A stretch of DNA of 64,000 nt from Halobacillus salinarum (GTDB lineage: Bacteria > Bacillota > Bacilli > Bacillales > Halobacillaceae), in contig NZ_CP095073.1 of the NCBI RefSeq assembly GCF_022919095.1, positions 1,302,001 through 1,366,000 on the forward strand. The letters run 5' to 3'. The position numbers and the translations under genes are program-made. Positions 1 to 9,905 of this stretch are shown here, piece after piece; positions within the stretch are counted from its first letter, which is position 1; each line of letters begins with the position of its first letter. The notes beneath the pieces are model-generated. The model saw nothing but the letters and a program-made list of their open reading frames with translations. It ran no database searches and was not told the origin of the DNA.

Positions 1-684
1 TCTCTATCCTGAAATTAAGAAACGCGCCATGGAAAAACAAAAAGAGAAGCATTCTGACATGGTCCGCTTTGAGCTGATGCAGCGCTTTGGCTATTATGTC
101 ACGGAATCCTCCGAACATAACGCCGAATACCATCCGTATTTTATCAAAGATAAATATCCCGAACTGATAGAGAAGTTAAACATTCCTTTAGACGAGTATC
201 CACGCCGATGTGTAGAGCAGATTGAAAACTGGGAAAAGATGAGGGGAGAGGTCGTCAACAATGAAAACCTGAGTCATACACGCACGCATGAATATGCTTC
301 TTACATTATGGAAGCTATGGAAACGGACCAGCCGTACCGTATCCATGGCAATGTGCTGAATGAAGGGGGTTAATCAGTAACTTACCGAAGAAATCGATCG
401 TTGAAGTTCCTTGTATGGTCGATCGCAATGGAATTAATCCTTGCTATGTAGGGGACCTGCCTGAACAGCTGGCTGCTCTGAACCGTACGAACATTAATAC
501 CCAGCTGTTAACCATTGAAGCAGCCATTTCAGGTAAGAGGGATCATCTATACCAGGCTGCGATGCTTGATCCTCATACCGCTGCTGAACTATCCATGGAC
601 GATATTACAGCGTTATGCGATGATCTGATTGAAGCGCATGGCGATATGCTGCCGAATTTTGAAAAAAATAAAGTGCTTGTTTAA
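1..684 (+). CDS. melA: GH4 alpha-galactosidase, C-terminal part, frameshifted
   Basis: This is the C-terminal ~228 residues of a glycoside hydrolase family 4 enzyme; the open frame continues off the left edge. GH4 enzymes cleave glycosides by an NAD- and divalent-metal-dependent oxidation/elimination route in the cytoplasm. Visible family blocks are FGYYVTESSEHNAEY, then VEVPCMVDRNG, LAALNRTNIN and DPHTAAELS, which fit the MelA branch best. The frame breaks in the G run at 365-369: five G are present and six would join NVLNEG to LISNLPKK in one frame. No other damage is visible, so a missing base in the read is more likely than gene decay. A strong terminator follows directly. The transport partner would lie left of the window. 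Confidence 0.85.
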
Positions 685-690
685 CCAATA

Positions 691-725
691 AAAAGGAAAG
701 GGAGTCGCTTCCCTTTCCTTTTTTA
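691..725. terminator. Bidirectional intrinsic terminator
   Basis: A near-perfect inverted repeat, AAAAGGAAAGGGA facing TCCCTTTCCTTTTTT across a short GTCGC-type loop, sits between the convergent melA (plus) and ykfD (minus) genes. It has a T-run on one strand and an A-run on the other, so it can serve both. Confidence 0.9.
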
Positions 726-740
726 ATGGCAAAAATCCCT

Positions 741-1763
741 CTACCGAATCGTGACTTTCATCTTTGCTTTATCTTTCGTGGTCCACACGCCGTTTACGTC
801 ATTATCATACATATGGCAGGCGACCATATGATCTTTTTCTGCTTCCTGCCAGACGGGCATTTTCTCAGCGCATACGTCCATTGCCATTGGGCATCGGGTG
901 CGGAAAACACAGCCGCTTGGCGGATCAATCGGGCTCGGGATTTCTCCTTCAATAATGACCTGCTCCCGTTCATCCTCGACATCAGGGTCCGGAATTGGAA
1001 TGGCCGAAAGCAGTGCCTGTGTGTAAGGATGAAGCGGATTCGTGTACAGTTCGCTGCTCGTGGTCAGTTCAGCCATATGACCTAAATACATCACTCCGAT
1101 TCTGTCAGAGATGTGCTGGACCATCGATAAATCGTGGGCAATGAATAAATAGGTGAGCCCCTTTTCTTCCTGAAGCTGTTCAAGCAGGTTGACGACTTGA
1201 GCCTGTACGGAAACATCAAGAGCTGAAATCGGCTCATCGGCAATAATGATTTCAGGATCAAGGGCAAGCGCGCGGGCAATCCCGATTCGCTGCCGCTGGC
1301 CGCCGCTGAATTCATGCGGATAGCGGTTGGCATGATCGCGGTTTAAACCTACTTCCTCCAGCAGTTCATATATGCGTTTCATTTTTTCTTTCCGGGAAGA
1401 AAAAAGCCCGTGAATTTCCATTGGTTCTGCTATAATTTCTGCAACGGTGGATCGTGGATTTAAAGATGCATAAGGATCCTGGAAAATCATCTGCATCGTT
1501 TTTTTGAGTTGAAATTGTTCCTCGCCCTGCAAACGGAAGACATTTTTTCCATTAACGACTACTTCTCCGCCTGTGGGGTCATATAAATTCATGATCACCC
1601 GTCCAGTGGTAGACTTGCCGCAGCCGGATTCTCCTACAAGACCGAACGTTTCGCCTTTATAAATCTCAAAGCTGATTCCATCGACAGCCTTTAATGTGCT
1701 GCCCTTTCCAAGGTGAAAATGTTTCTTTAACTGTCTGACTTCTAACGCTTTTTCTCGCTCCAT
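741..1763 (-). CDS. ykfD: Peptide ABC transporter ATPase (DppF/YkfD type)
   Basis: ATP-binding subunit of an oligopeptide/dipeptide importer, working on the cytoplasmic face with DppB/DppC and paired with DppD. The 340-residue protein shows Walker [10 protein letters not shown] (about 44-52), signature SGGQRQRIG (about 153), Walker B EIIIADEP (about 171-178), the switch histidine in FIAHD (about 210), and the C-terminal oligo_HPY region with [10 protein letters not shown] that is typical of this subfamily. I chose the ATG at 1763 because the GGGAGGAG site lies just upstream. It starts one base after the ykfC stop, which implies coupled translation. It is the last gene of the dpp-ykf operon, as in Bacillus subtilis. 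The frame is intact. Confidence 0.93.
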   Translation of the reverse strand: MEREKALEVRQLKKHFHLGKGSTLKAVDGISFEIYKGETFGLVGESGCGKSTTGRVIMNLYDPTGGEVVVNGKNVFRLQGEEQFQLKKTMQMIFQDPYASLNPRSTVAEIIAEPMEIHGLFSSRKEKMKRIYELLEEVGLNRDHANRYPHEFSGGQRQRIGIARALALDPEIIIADEPISALDVSVQAQVVNLLEQLQEEKGLTYLFIAHDLSMVQHISDRIGVMYLGHMAELTTSSELYTNPLHPYTQALLSAIPIPDPDVEDEREQVIIEGEIPSPIDPPSGCVFRTRCPMAMDVCAEKMPVWQEAEKDHMVACHMYDNDVNGVWTTKDKAKMKVTIR

Positions 1764-1764
1764 T

Positions 1765-2696
1765 CTATTCGTTTGTCTCCTCCCAATAGCGTCTAGCCTG
1801 GCACAATTCTTTTTCGTAAATGGTACCTTCAATGTCTATGATTTCAATGTTTTTTCCGGTATTTGGCGAGTGCAGCATCTTGCCATCTCCATAGTAGAAT
1901 CCTACGTGATGAATGGAGCCATTTTCATAAGCGAAAAACAATAAATCTCCTGGCTTAAGTTCTTCTAAAGCAACTTCTTCCCCTTGATTGGCTTGATCCG
2001 TTGCATCTCTCGGGATTTCGTACCCCTGCGCTTTGTGCATAGAGTAGGCGAATCCTGAACAGTCATATCCGTAGGAGCTCATGCCACCCCAAAAATAAGG
2101 GAGTTCGAGGAAGGCTTCTCCTGATTTTAGAATTGCAGCACCGCTTCCTTTAGGAATGACTTCTCTAGATGGGTACAAGGAGACATCTACAGTCGGAAGG
2201 TAGCCGTATCCTTCAGGAGTGATTACTTTAATCAGCTCTCCTTCCTCGGCAATCGCGGGGAGTGAAGTCAGGTAGCTGACTTCAAATTTTGGCTCACGGT
2301 TTTCATCGAGCAGCATGCTGTGTTTGGAAATAACGACAGCTATTCCTTCTCCTTGCCAGTCTTCTTCAGGTATTTCTTTTATTTGACCAGCGGGGACATA
2401 CCCTGGGTAACCACGAACATCTTTTTTAGAAGGCTGGGTCGGAATGATGATTTTTGCCCATTCCCCCTCTATTTTCTCTAGGATGATCTCTTCCCCAAAT
2501 AACAATTGGGACTGTACAAGGTTTTCTTCACATAAGGCTAATCTAGGTTCATAGGAGAGCTTCTCAAGCCATTCTCTGATCAGCGGGGAATGGATATCCC
2601 GGGCTGGTCAATCTCTCTTGGAGCTTCTGGGGTTGTCCAGACGGTTGCTATAGGCACGTCGACAACCCAGGTCATTTTAGTCGCTGTTTCTGTCAT
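1765..2696 (-). CDS. ykfC: NlpC/P60 gamma-D-glutamyl-diamino acid endopeptidase, frameshifted
   Basis: Cytoplasmic NlpC/P60 peptidase that cleaves imported murein peptides (gamma-D-Glu to diamino acid bond). SH3-like segments come first (for example GYVPAGQIK), then the catalytic domain with Cys in YDCSGFAYS, His in HHVGFYYGDG and the downstream HSPNTG. Downstream of 2585 the frame is clean. The true N-terminus starts at the ATG at 2696 after GGAGG, and the first ~37 codons (MTETATKMTW onward) are in another frame. The break lies at the four-G run 2585-2588 (plus strand): five would restore PLIREWLEKL. Reconstructed length is about 310 residues, normal for the family. It is next to last in the operon. 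Confidence 0.85.
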
Positions 2697-2803
2697 GGTT
2701 TTGTTTACCTCCTGCAATCACAATGATTAAGAATACGTTTGGTGAAGCATGCACCCCTTGTAACCATTCCTGCTTTCTCTGAAATGGAAATGCAGTATTC
2801 TTT

Positions 2804-3282
2804 CTATTGGTTACCTCCAACAATGAGGTCTTCCGTTAGCCAGAGACATGCGTGAAACTCCACCTGTGTGGCCGGACTGCCGAGTGGACAGCAGCTGTAA
2901 GACCCAGACTGGTTTCGATCATAGTGTTATTCACACATTCTATTTCAGTGCTTTCCGCGATCGGATTTGATCTTCGCACTATTAATGCCGCCACATTTCA
3001 TAAGCTTTATATTTAATAGATTCACACTTCTCGTCTCCAGTAAACGTTTTGAATCCTGAATAATGAAAAGACTTTGCCCGGCTATTTAGGCGGAGGGGGC
3101 TTATTCTTAAGTCAATGGGATCCTGAAGATTGCATGACTTTCCGAGAAATGAAGGTGCAGCAAATACCACTACGTCTCATTTGGTAATCCCTTCATAATT
3201 TTCTTATGAGGAGAAGCTGCTCACTGGCGTTTCGAATAGTTTATGTAAAGGCACAGGTTTCGGTTGATTGATGCTTTTTCAA
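2804..3282 (-). pseudogene. ykfB: Remnant of L-Ala-D/L-Glu epimerase
   Basis: The ykfA-ykfC gap is ~600 bases, where B. subtilis has a ~1.1-kb epimerase gene of the enolase superfamily. Pieces of that family are readable in shifting frames on the minus strand. After the ykfA stop come a GGAAG site, a TTG start (3282) and PVPLHKLFETPV, matching the family's N-terminal PLHKPF block. Much further on come INSAKIKS, IAESTEIEC, MIETSLGLTAAVH and TEDLIVGG, which end at a stop at 2804. These fragments need at least three frame changes, and most of the barrel, including the catalytic lysine and metal-ligand region, is missing. This is real decay and not a single read error. Imported L-Ala-D-Glu would need another epimerase. 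Confidence 0.75.
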
Positions 3283-3293
3283 ACTTCCTCTTT

Positions 3294-4211
3294 TCAGCTT
3301 ACTCCAGGCTCGATCACAAGGGTTTTGGTTCTGCATGACAATGTTCCCTTTGTTCCTAGAGGAATTGCGAAATGGGGGAGACAGTGACCGATTTTAAATC
3401 CGGCCAGCACAGGCTTATCCAAGCTGGAAAAATAGTGATGGTACACTTCCTTGATCGTTAAGGACTGTTCCCGCTTTTTAGGTTCGGCTTCACTAAAATC
3501 CCCAACAATAATCCCGGCGGCTTGCTCCAGCTTGCCTGCCATCTTGAGCTGGCTTAGGAACGAATCAATTCGGTAAGGTTCTTCACCAATATCTTCGATC
3601 AGAAGGAGCTTGTCCTTTGTGTCAATTTCAAAAGGGCCGCCGATGGAATTGACGAGCATAGACAAGTTCCCGCCGACAATCTCACCGCTGGCTTCTCCTC
3701 TGGAAAAAGCTACGAGCCGCGAGATTTCGTTCGTATAGCGGAGCACTTGGGCTTGAAACAACTGGTCAAACATTTTTTTAGATAAGTTATCAAATTCAGC
3801 TGTGCCGACATCCGAGCTAAGCATCGGACCATGAAAGGTAACCAGTCCGGACTTTTGCCGGATTGCTGTATGTAAATAAGTAATATCACTGTAGCCCCAA
3901 AAGACTTTAGGATTTTCTCTGATCAGGTCATAATCGACCGCATCCGCGATACGGCTTGTTCCAAAGCCTCCACATGCGCAGAAAATTCCTTTAATGGATG
4001 GATCTGAGAACATCTGATGCAGGGCTTCTAATCGATCCTGATCTGTACCTGCCAAGTATCCATAGGTTTTTGAAACTTGCGGGGACGTTTTCACCCGTAA
4101 CCTTAGGTTTTCCAGAAAAGCAATCCCTTTCTCTAATGGTTCCTGTTTTGGTGGACTAGCAGGTGCGATGACGCCAATTGTATCCCCCTGCTCTAAACGT
4201 TGTGGTCTCAC
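3294..4211 (-). CDS. ykfA: LD-carboxypeptidase, S66 family
   Basis: Serine peptidase of family S66 (LdcA/MccF fold) that removes the terminal D-amino acid from murein tetrapeptides in the cytoplasm. The 305-residue length is normal. The nucleophile Ser108 is in WGYSD, Glu206 is in LLIEDIGEEPYR and His276 is in GHCLPH, matching the Ser-Glu-His triad of LdcA. GTG start at 4211 after AGGAGG. It lies between dppE and the ykfB remnant in the dpp-ykf operon, so its substrate is probably peptide brought in by Dpp. A stem-loop precedes it and may lower its expression relative to dppE. Confidence 0.9.
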   Translation of the reverse strand: MRPQRLEQGDTIGVIAPASPPKQEPLEKGIAFLENLRLRVKTSPQVSKTYGYLAGTDQDRLEALHQMFSDPSIKGIFCACGGFGTSRIADAVDYDLIRENPKVFWGYSDITYLHTAIRQKSGLVTFHGPMLSSDVGTAEFDNLSKKMFDQLFQAQVLRYTNEISRLVAFSRGEASGEIVGGNLSMLVNSIGGPFEIDTKDKLLLIEDIGEEPYRIDSFLSQLKMAGKLEQAAGIIVGDFSEAEPKKREQSLTIKEVYHHYFSSLDKPVLAGFKIGHCLPHFAIPLGTKGTLSCRTKTLVIEPGVS

Positions 4212-4230
4212 GATTATTCCTCCTATGGAT

Positions 4231-4269
4231 AAAGAGGCGGACCCGCAAATAATTACGGGGCGCCTCTTT
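4231..4269 (-). terminator. Intercistronic stem-loop between dppE and ykfA
   Basis: AAAGAGGCG pairs with CGCCTCTTT, and an inner CCCG/CGGG pair adds to the stem. The T-tract on the minus strand is weak, so it more likely acts as a partial terminator or an RNA 3' end stabiliser. It would leave dppE, the binding protein, in excess over ykfA-D. Confidence 0.55.
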
Positions 4270-4278
4270 CATGCAGTG

Positions 4279-5910
4279 TTATTTCTTTTCCGCCCATTTT
4301 AATTCCAGGTAGCCAACAGGGTGGCGGACAATTCCGCTGACGGAATCTTTTTGCAGGTTGACCTGGTTATAGAAGTGGATCGGGAAAATCGGCATATCTT
4401 CGAACAATACTTTCTCTGCTTTATACATGTCTTCCCAGCGCTTTTCTTCATCTGTTTCCTGTTTAGCGTCAGCAATCAGCTGATCGTATTCTTTATTGGA
4501 CCAGCCGGTACGGTTCATGGAAGAATCCGTTATAAAGCTTTCCAGGAAGTTAATTGGATCCGCATAATCAGCCAGGAAGGAACTGCGGGAAAGCTGGTGT
4601 TTTAAATCCTTCTGGTTTTGGAGGAAGACATTCCATTCTGCATTTTCCAGGGTTACTTCTACCCCCAGGGACTCTTTCAGCATTTGTTGTATGGTTTCAG
4701 CGATGGTCTTATGAGCTTCGCTTGTGTTATAGGAAAGAGTGACGGCTGGAAGTTCATCATATCCTTCTTCCTTCATTCCTTCTTCAAGCAGTTTTTTCGC
4801 TTCTTCCGGATTGTACTCCACGAGGCTGCCATTGTGCTCGCGGAAGTCTTCTCCTGAAGGACTCTCAAAGCCATAGGAAACGAATCCATAGGCTGGTTCT
4901 TCCTTATTTTTCGTTACGTAATCGACGATATCTTGTTGGTTAATCGACATAGCAAACGCCTTACGAATCTTTTTGTTTTGGAAAGGCTCTTTGTTGACGT
5001 TAAAGCGGTAGAAGTAAGTACCTGCCTGGTCCTGGATTTTTACTTCGTCACTTTCCATCAACTTTTCGGCAAGCTCCGGCGGGATACCTGAGGTGTCAAG
5101 ATCTCCGCTCTTATACATTTGGTATTCCGTGTTTACATCATTGACCATCGCCCAATGGACCTTGTTGAGTTTCACTGTATCCTTGTCCCAATAGTTTTCG
5201 TTCTTCTCCATAAGCATTTCGCTGTCGTGCTTCCATTCGGCTAAGCTGAACGGGCCGTTGCCGACAAAGCTGTCAGCGTCAGCGTACCATTCTTCGTTTT
5301 CTTCAGCGACTTTTTTGTTGACAGGGAAGAAGGCGGGGTTGGAGATGACATTTAAGAAATAGTTGGTTGGTGCTTTTAAAGTTACTTTCAGTTCCTTGTC
5401 ATTTACGGCTTCCACCATGACGTCATCAGCGGAACCTTCCCCGTTGTTGTAAGCTTCGCCGCCTTTAATAAAATAGCCCAGGAAGGCAGCCGGAGAGGCG
5501 GTCTCAGGGTTAAGCAGCCGTTTCCAAGCATACTCAAAATCTCCCGCAGTGACGTCATCCCCATTGGACCATTTAGCGTCATCCCTGATGTGAAAGGTAT
5601 AAACGGTCCCGTCGCTTGAAACATCCCATTTTTCTGCCGTAGCTGGCTGCGGCTGGTGATCCTTGCCTAAACGAGTCAGGCCTTCCATTAAGTTGTTCAG
5701 GACATTCCAGGAAACAGAATCAAAGCCCATCGGAGGATCAAGAGAAGTGGGCTCCTCGGCATTGTTCATATTTAACGTGGCTGTGTCACTGCTCGCTTCC
5801 TCCTGATCACTGTTGTTGTCCTTGTTCTTGTCTCCAGAGCTTTCGGTGGTGCAGGCGGTTAATACAGCGATAAATAACACGGAGAGTAAAACCATCATCC
5901 ATTTTTTCAT
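4279..5910 (-). CDS. dppE: Peptide-binding lipoprotein
   Basis: Extracellular solute-binding protein (SBP_bac_5, OppA/DppE family) that hands peptides to DppBC. The 543-residue precursor starts at the ATG at 5910 and has a lipoprotein signal, [13 protein letters not shown], with lipobox LTAC (Cys20) and a Ser/Asp/Asn/Glu-rich linker. Family blocks include [14 protein letters not shown] near the mature N-terminus and [19 protein letters not shown] in the middle. A longer open frame runs back into dppD only because dppD is frameshifted; the two are separate genes. Its place among permeases, ATPases and murein-peptide enzymes suggests dipeptides and cell-wall peptides as ligands. Confidence 0.92.
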   Translation of the reverse strand: MKKWMMVLLSVLFIAVLTACTTESSGDKNKDNNSDQEEASSDTATLNMNNAEEPTSLDPPMGFDSVSWNVLNNLMEGLTRLGKDHQPQPATAEKWDVSSDGTVYTFHIRDDAKWSNGDDVTAGDFEYAWKRLLNPETASPAAFLGYFIKGGEAYNNGEGSADDVMVEAVNDKELKVTLKAPTNYFLNVISNPAFFPVNKKVAEENEEWYADADSFVGNGPFSLAEWKHDSEMLMEKNENYWDKDTVKLNKVHWAMVNDVNTEYQMYKSGDLDTSGIPPELAEKLMESDEVKIQDQAGTYFYRFNVNKEPFQNKKIRKAFAMSINQQDIVDYVTKNKEEPAYGFVSYGFESPSGEDFREHNGSLVEYNPEEAKKLLEEGMKEEGYDELPAVTLSYNTSEAHKTIAETIQQMLKESLGVEVTLENAEWNVFLQNQKDLKHQLSRSSFLADYADPINFLESFITDSSMNRTGWSNKEYDQLIADAKQETDEEKRWEDMYKAEKVLFEDMPIFPIHFYNQVNLQKDSVSGIVRHPVGYLELKWAEKK

Positions 5911-5935
5911 AAACGTGCTCCTTCCCATTAGTAGA

Positions 5936-6926
5936 TTACACACTGATATATTTGTTAGCTCTTTCATCCTGGAGCCAGCAGTCCACATCATGTGTACTGC
6001 TGAGTTCCGTTTGAAATGGATAGACCTTGCTGCATACTTCCATCGCCATCGGACACCTGGCTGTAAACGGGCAGCCCTCTGGCGGGAGAAGAGGTCGGGC
6101 GGAGTCCCTTCTATCGGCAGCAGCCGCTTCCCTCTGAGATCCAGCCGCGGAATAGAATTTAAAAGACCCTTCGTGTACGGGTGCTCAGGCTGGTAGAAAA
6201 TTTCCTTCCTCGTTCCCGTTTCAATAACTTTTCCGGCATACATGACGGCGATCCGGTCCGCAATTTTGGCAACTACTCCTAAGTCGTGAGTAATTAAAAT
6301 GATCGAAACGCCTGTTTCAGCCTGGATTTTTTTAAATAGCTGCAGGATTTGAGCTTGGATCGTGACATCCAAAGCGGTGGTCGGCTCGTCCGCAATCAAG
6401 AGTTCCGGCTCACAGATTAAAGCCATTGCGATTACGATACGCTGCCGCATCCCCCCGCTGAACTGGTGGGGTACTGCTTCATTCGTTCTTCAGGATTGGG
6501 GATGCCTACAAGCTTGAGCATATCTATCGCTTTTTTGCTGGCTGCTTTCACAGACAGGCTCTCGTGCTGTTTGATGCCTTCGGTTAATTGGCTGCCAATA
6601 GTCAGGGTAGGGTTTAAGGCGGTCATCGGGTCTTGGAAGATCATGGAGATGTCCACACCTCGAATACTTCGAATTGCTTTTTTAGAAAGTGTTGTGATCT
6701 CCTGATTTTTGAAACGAATCGAACCTTCAGTAATCCTGCCTGGAGGAGAGGGGATGAGACGCATAATGCTGTTGGCCGTTACACTTTTGCCGCAGCCGGA
6801 CTCTCCGACAATGGCGAGCGTTTCTCCTTTATGTAAATCCAGATTCACACCACGAACCGCTTGAACTTCACCGCCGTAAGTAGTAAAGGATACGTGCAGG
6901 TTTTGAATGCTTAGTAATTTGTCCAC
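5936..6926 (-). CDS. dppD: Peptide ABC transporter ATPase, two frameshifts
   Basis: Second ATP-binding subunit of the Dpp importer. The GTG start at 6926 follows GGAGG, which overlaps the dppC stop. The first segment has Walker [10 protein letters not shown] (41-49) and the Q-loop [11 protein letters not shown]. The frame then breaks at the G run 6468-6471 (plus strand); one extra base restores [11 protein letters not shown], the ABC signature. The middle segment has Walker B LLIADEP and LITHD. A second break at 6084-6086 again needs one extra G/C, and gives [14 protein letters not shown] and a stop at 5936. The reconstruction is 330 residues, standard for DppD. Both breaks are missing bases in G/C runs, so read error is likely, though real inactivation is possible. 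Confidence 0.85.
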
Positions 6927-6932
6927 TAGACT

Positions 6933-7886
6933 CTACCTCCTAAGTTTGGGATCGAGGGCATCCTGCAATCCATCCCCTAAAACGTTGAAGGCAAACATGG
7001 TAGCTGAAATGAAGAATGCAGGAAAGAATAAACGCCACCAATGCCCTGATAAAATGACTCCAAGCGAATCATTGGCCATGACACCCCAGCTTGCGTATGG
7101 GGATTGGATGCCGAGGCCGAGAAAGCTGAGAAAAGCTTCAGCAAATATGGCCGTGGGCACAGTTAGTGTCATTTGCACAATAATAGGCCCCATCGTATTT
7201 GGAAGCAGGTTCTTTCGAATGATCCGTTTCGTTTTCGCTCCGAATGATTGAGAAGCGAGAACGTATTCTTCATTTTTCATTTGCAGGACCTGTCCGCGGA
7301 CAATCCGTGCCATCCCTACCCAGCCCGTAACCGTTAAGGCGAGGATAATGGTAGCTAAGCTCGGTCCAATGACGACGAGAAGCAGGATGACAACGAGTAA
7401 GTAAGGGAGACCATACAGAATTTCTATAATTCTCATCATAATATTATCGGTGCGGCCGCCTTTATATCCGCTGATTCCTCCGTATGTCACGCCAATAAAA
7501 AAATCAATCAACGCGGCCATTAAACCGACAAATAAAGAGATTCTTGCTCCATACCAGGTTCTGGTAAATACATCTCTTCCCAAGTTATCTGTACCAAACC
7601 AATGCTCAAAAGAAGGCGGATGGTTCTGGTTGGCAAGGTCCTGGGTGTCAACGGTATGAGGGGAGATCATAGGGCCGAAGACAGCCATAATGCTAAGCAG
7701 GATCAGAAAGATTAATCCAAACATAGCGAGTTTGTTCTGTCTGAGTCTCCTCCAGGCATCCTGCCAGTAGGAAAGAGAAGGACGGACGACGGATTCGGCT
7801 TCCTTCAAGTCTTTTTCTTTCGGCTTAAACCACTCATCCGGGATTGAGGACGGATTGTGCTGTTTGTCCTTTGCTGCGGGAATCAC
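6933..7886 (-). CDS. dppC: Dipeptide ABC transporter permease
   Basis: Inner-membrane permease subunit (BPD_transp_1 fold, OppC/DppC branch) that forms the channel with DppB. The 317-residue protein begins at the GTG at 7886, one base after the dppB stop and preceded by GGGAGG; the longer upstream frame has no ribosome site. A hydrophilic N-terminus of ~55 residues leads to TM1 (LAMFGLIFLILLSIMAVF), then the periplasmic GTDNLGRDVFTR motif typical of DppC, four or five more helices, and the cytoplasmic coupling segment EEYVLASQSFGAK...RHLLPN-like region. The frame is intact. Confidence 0.92.
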   Translation of the reverse strand: MIPAAKDKQHNPSSIPDEWFKPKEKDLKEAESVVRPSLSYWQDAWRRLRQNKLAMFGLIFLILLSIMAVFGPMISPHTVDTQDLANQNHPPSFEHWFGTDNLGRDVFTRTWYGARISLFVGLMAALIDFFIGVTYGGISGYKGGRTDNIMMRIIEILYGLPYLLVVILLLVVIGPSLATIILALTVTGWVGMARIVRGQVLQMKNEEYVLASQSFGAKTKRIIRKNLLPNTMGPIIVQMTLTVPTAIFAEAFLSFLGLGIQSPYASWGVMANDSLGVILSGHWWRLFFPAFFISATMFAFNVLGDGLQDALDPKLRR

Positions 7887-7887
7887 A

Positions 7888-8820
7888 TTATCTTCCTCCC
7901 TTTTTATGGAGCTTGATTCTCGGATCGAGCAGTCCATATGCGATATCGACTAGAAATAACATGACTACTAAAAAAGTACTGTAGAACACGGTCGTGCCCA
8001 TAATCACGGGATAATCCCGCTGGTTGATACCTTCTACGAAATATTTGCCCATTCCGGGAATTGCAAATATTTTCTCGATAACAAAAGTTCCTGTAAGAAT
8101 GCCGGCAATCAGTGTGCCTAAAATGGTGACAACTGGCATAAGTGCATTCTTCAGTGCATGCTTGACGACAACTTTCACAGGAGAAAGTCCTTTAGCCCTC
8201 GCCGTTTTTATGTAATCCTGCGTTAATGTTTCAAGCATACTGGACCGCGTCAGCCGGGCAATAATCGCCATTGGGCCGGTAGCGAGGGCGAAAATAGGAA
8301 GAACCATGTGCTTGGGGCTGCTCCAGGTAGCTGCTGGAAAAATTGGCAAAGTAACCGCCAGCTCCTGGATAAGCAAGGTTGCCATCACAAAGTTTGGAAC
8401 GGAGATGCCTAAGACGGCAATCGTCATAGCCAAATAATCTATGAGCCCATTGTGTTTCAAGGCTGCAAATACACCTAATAGAATTCCGGAGACAACGGCA
8501 ACGAGAATTGTCCAAATTCCGAGCTCCGCTGAAATAGGAAATCCTCTTCCTAAAAGTGAATTCACCGTTTCTGTCGGCTGTTTTATAGAGGGGCCGAAAT
8601 CAAACGTAGCTATGGATTTTAAATAAAGCGCATATTGAACAAATAAAGGTTCATCTAAGTGAAAATGTTCTCTTAAGTTCTGCTCAACGGTTGCATTACT
8701 TGAGCGCTCTTCATTGAAAGGAGATCCTGGAATAACGTTCATAAGAAAAAAAGTAAGCGTGGCGATAATTAATACTGTAACCACCATGAGTATAAAGCGT
8801 TTCACTATGTATTTAGCCAT
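7888..8820 (-). CDS. dppB: Dipeptide ABC transporter permease
   Basis: Permease partner of DppC, 310 residues. It shows TM1 at MAKYIVKRFILMVVTVLIIATLTF-type residues 1-27 and the N-terminal DEPLFVQYALYL region common to DppB proteins. The coupling loop DYIKTARAKGLSPVKVVVKHALKNAL (EAA motif region) carries the conserved A-R-A-K-G-L. The C-terminus is LLDPRIKL. ATG at 8820 follows TTAGGAGGAG at a good distance. It lies between dppA and dppC with short gaps, so it is transcribed with them. Nothing odd was seen. Confidence 0.92.
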   Translation of the reverse strand: MAKYIVKRFILMVVTVLIIATLTFFLMNVIPGSPFNEERSSNATVEQNLREHFHLDEPLFVQYALYLKSIATFDFGPSIKQPTETVNSLLGRGFPISAELGIWTILVAVVSGILLGVFAALKHNGLIDYLAMTIAVLGISVPNFVMATLLIQELAVTLPIFPAATWSSPKHMVLPIFALATGPMAIIARLTRSSMLETLTQDYIKTARAKGLSPVKVVVKHALKNALMPVVTILGTLIAGILTGTFVIEKIFAIPGMGKYFVEGINQRDYPVIMGTTVFYSTFLVVMLFLVDIAYGLLDPRIKLHKKGGR

Positions 8821-8831
8821 CCGGACTCCTC

Positions 8832-9656
8832 CTAACTAAACGTCGTACGCATGGCAAGCTCCGTCATCACGAGCATCGCTTGGTAGGCTTCGAGAATATC
8901 TTTTGCTTGAAATTTTACAATCGTAGAATTCGGTTCAATCTCTGTCCCCGGCATTAAATTCGCCCATTCTGCCTGGCCATAATTCATAAATTCAATTCGC
9001 AGAGTCGGATGGTCAGGCGGCACAAGCGGCTGGACATTGGGGCTGTTATGTAAGGCTTCCTTGACTCGCTGAGTCAAAAGCTCACCCGCTTTTTTAGGCG
9101 TCAAGCTTTTGACAGAAGATCTGGAGATCGTTTCTTTTACTGGTGCAGTTATAATATTAGGAATTAAGGCTTCTGCTTCTTGAGCAGCGCAGTCATCACC
9201 GGCAACCATGATGACAGGAACACCGTAATAACCCGCGACATAAGCATTCAAGCCTAGTTCGCCAACAGCGGTATCATCAATGAAAAAATTGCGAACGGCA
9301 AAGATCATCGAATGAGACATGACCCCTCTTTGGGCAGCACGGGCGTGGTAGCCGATGAACATCGCACCTGTAAAAGATGAATCCAGTCCCTGCATCATCG
9401 AATAGGGTTTTACGTCCCCTGTAATTAACTGAGTTTCTGGATGAAGCTCGTCAATTAATAGATTATTCATTTTCGAGTGACTGTCGTTTACAATCACTTC
9501 TTCGACTTGATTGGCAAAAGCAGATTCAATGACATAATTGGTTTCTTGCGTCATAATCCGCCGGGAGCGCTCATAGTTGAGTTTGTCGGAATCTACATAC
9601 GTAGAATCTGGCAAGCCGGTAATACCTTCCATGTCTACAGATAGATAGAGTTTCAT
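8832..9656 (-). CDS. dppA: D-aminopeptidase, M55 family
   Basis: Zinc-dependent D-aminopeptidase that releases N-terminal D-amino acids from D-Ala-D-Ala type peptides; the B. subtilis homologue is a cytoplasmic decamer. I use the ATG at 9656, eight bases after AGGAGG, which gives 274 residues. With this start the known metal ligands fall at the same numbers as in the characterised enzyme: Asp8 and Glu10 (SVDMEG), His60 (NDSHSK), His104 (IGYHAR) and Glu133 (VGELG). His115 is in GVMSHS. It is the first gene of the operon, so D-peptide breakdown is coupled to uptake. Confidence 0.95.
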   Translation of the reverse strand: MKLYLSVDMEGITGLPDSTYVDSDKLNYERSRRIMTQETNYVIESAFANQVEEVIVNDSHSKMNNLLIDELHPETQLITGDVKPYSMMQGLDSSFTGAMFIGYHARAAQRGVMSHSMIFAVRNFFIDDTAVGELGLNAYVAGYYGVPVIMVAGDDCAAQEAEALIPNIITAPVKETISRSSVKSLTPKKAGELLTQRVKEALHNSPNVQPLVPPDHPTLRIEFMNYGQAEWANLMPGTEIEPNSTIVKFQAKDILEAYQAMLVMTELAMRTTFS

Positions 9657-9698
9657 AGATGCCAATCCTCCTAAAGGCAAGTGTGTTCTAAAATTACT

Positions 9699-9713
9699 AA
9701 TTTTCTAATAATT
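9699..9713. promoter_or_regulatory. CodY-like box upstream of dppA
   Basis: The 15-mer AATTTTCTAATAATT matches the CodY consensus AATTTTCWGAAAATT at 13 of 15 positions and lies about 43 bases upstream of the dppA start. CodY represses dpp in B. subtilis when branched-chain amino acids and GTP are high. The match is seen; the regulation is inferred by analogy. Confidence 0.65.
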
Positions 9714-9905
9714 TTAACAATATTTACATAGCGGCAATAGAGACTATATACCCGCGCCTATAGAACTAGCAAATAATGGAATTCATAAATTTGAAAGATG
9801 TAGCAAGATAAAGTTACAAGGGATAGTTGTAAAAAAATAGAATTAACAAGGAACTTTTTTCATACTCCTTCGTAGGAAAGGTTAAGAAGAAAAAGGAGCG
9901 ATGTT

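Noticed and set aside
4279-6450. A single long frame that seems to fuse a peptide-transporter ATPase to a peptide-binding lipoprotein
   Set aside because: The join reads through nonsense between the two. One missing base in the G/C run at 6084-6086 explains it, and dppE has its own ATG and signal peptide at 5910.
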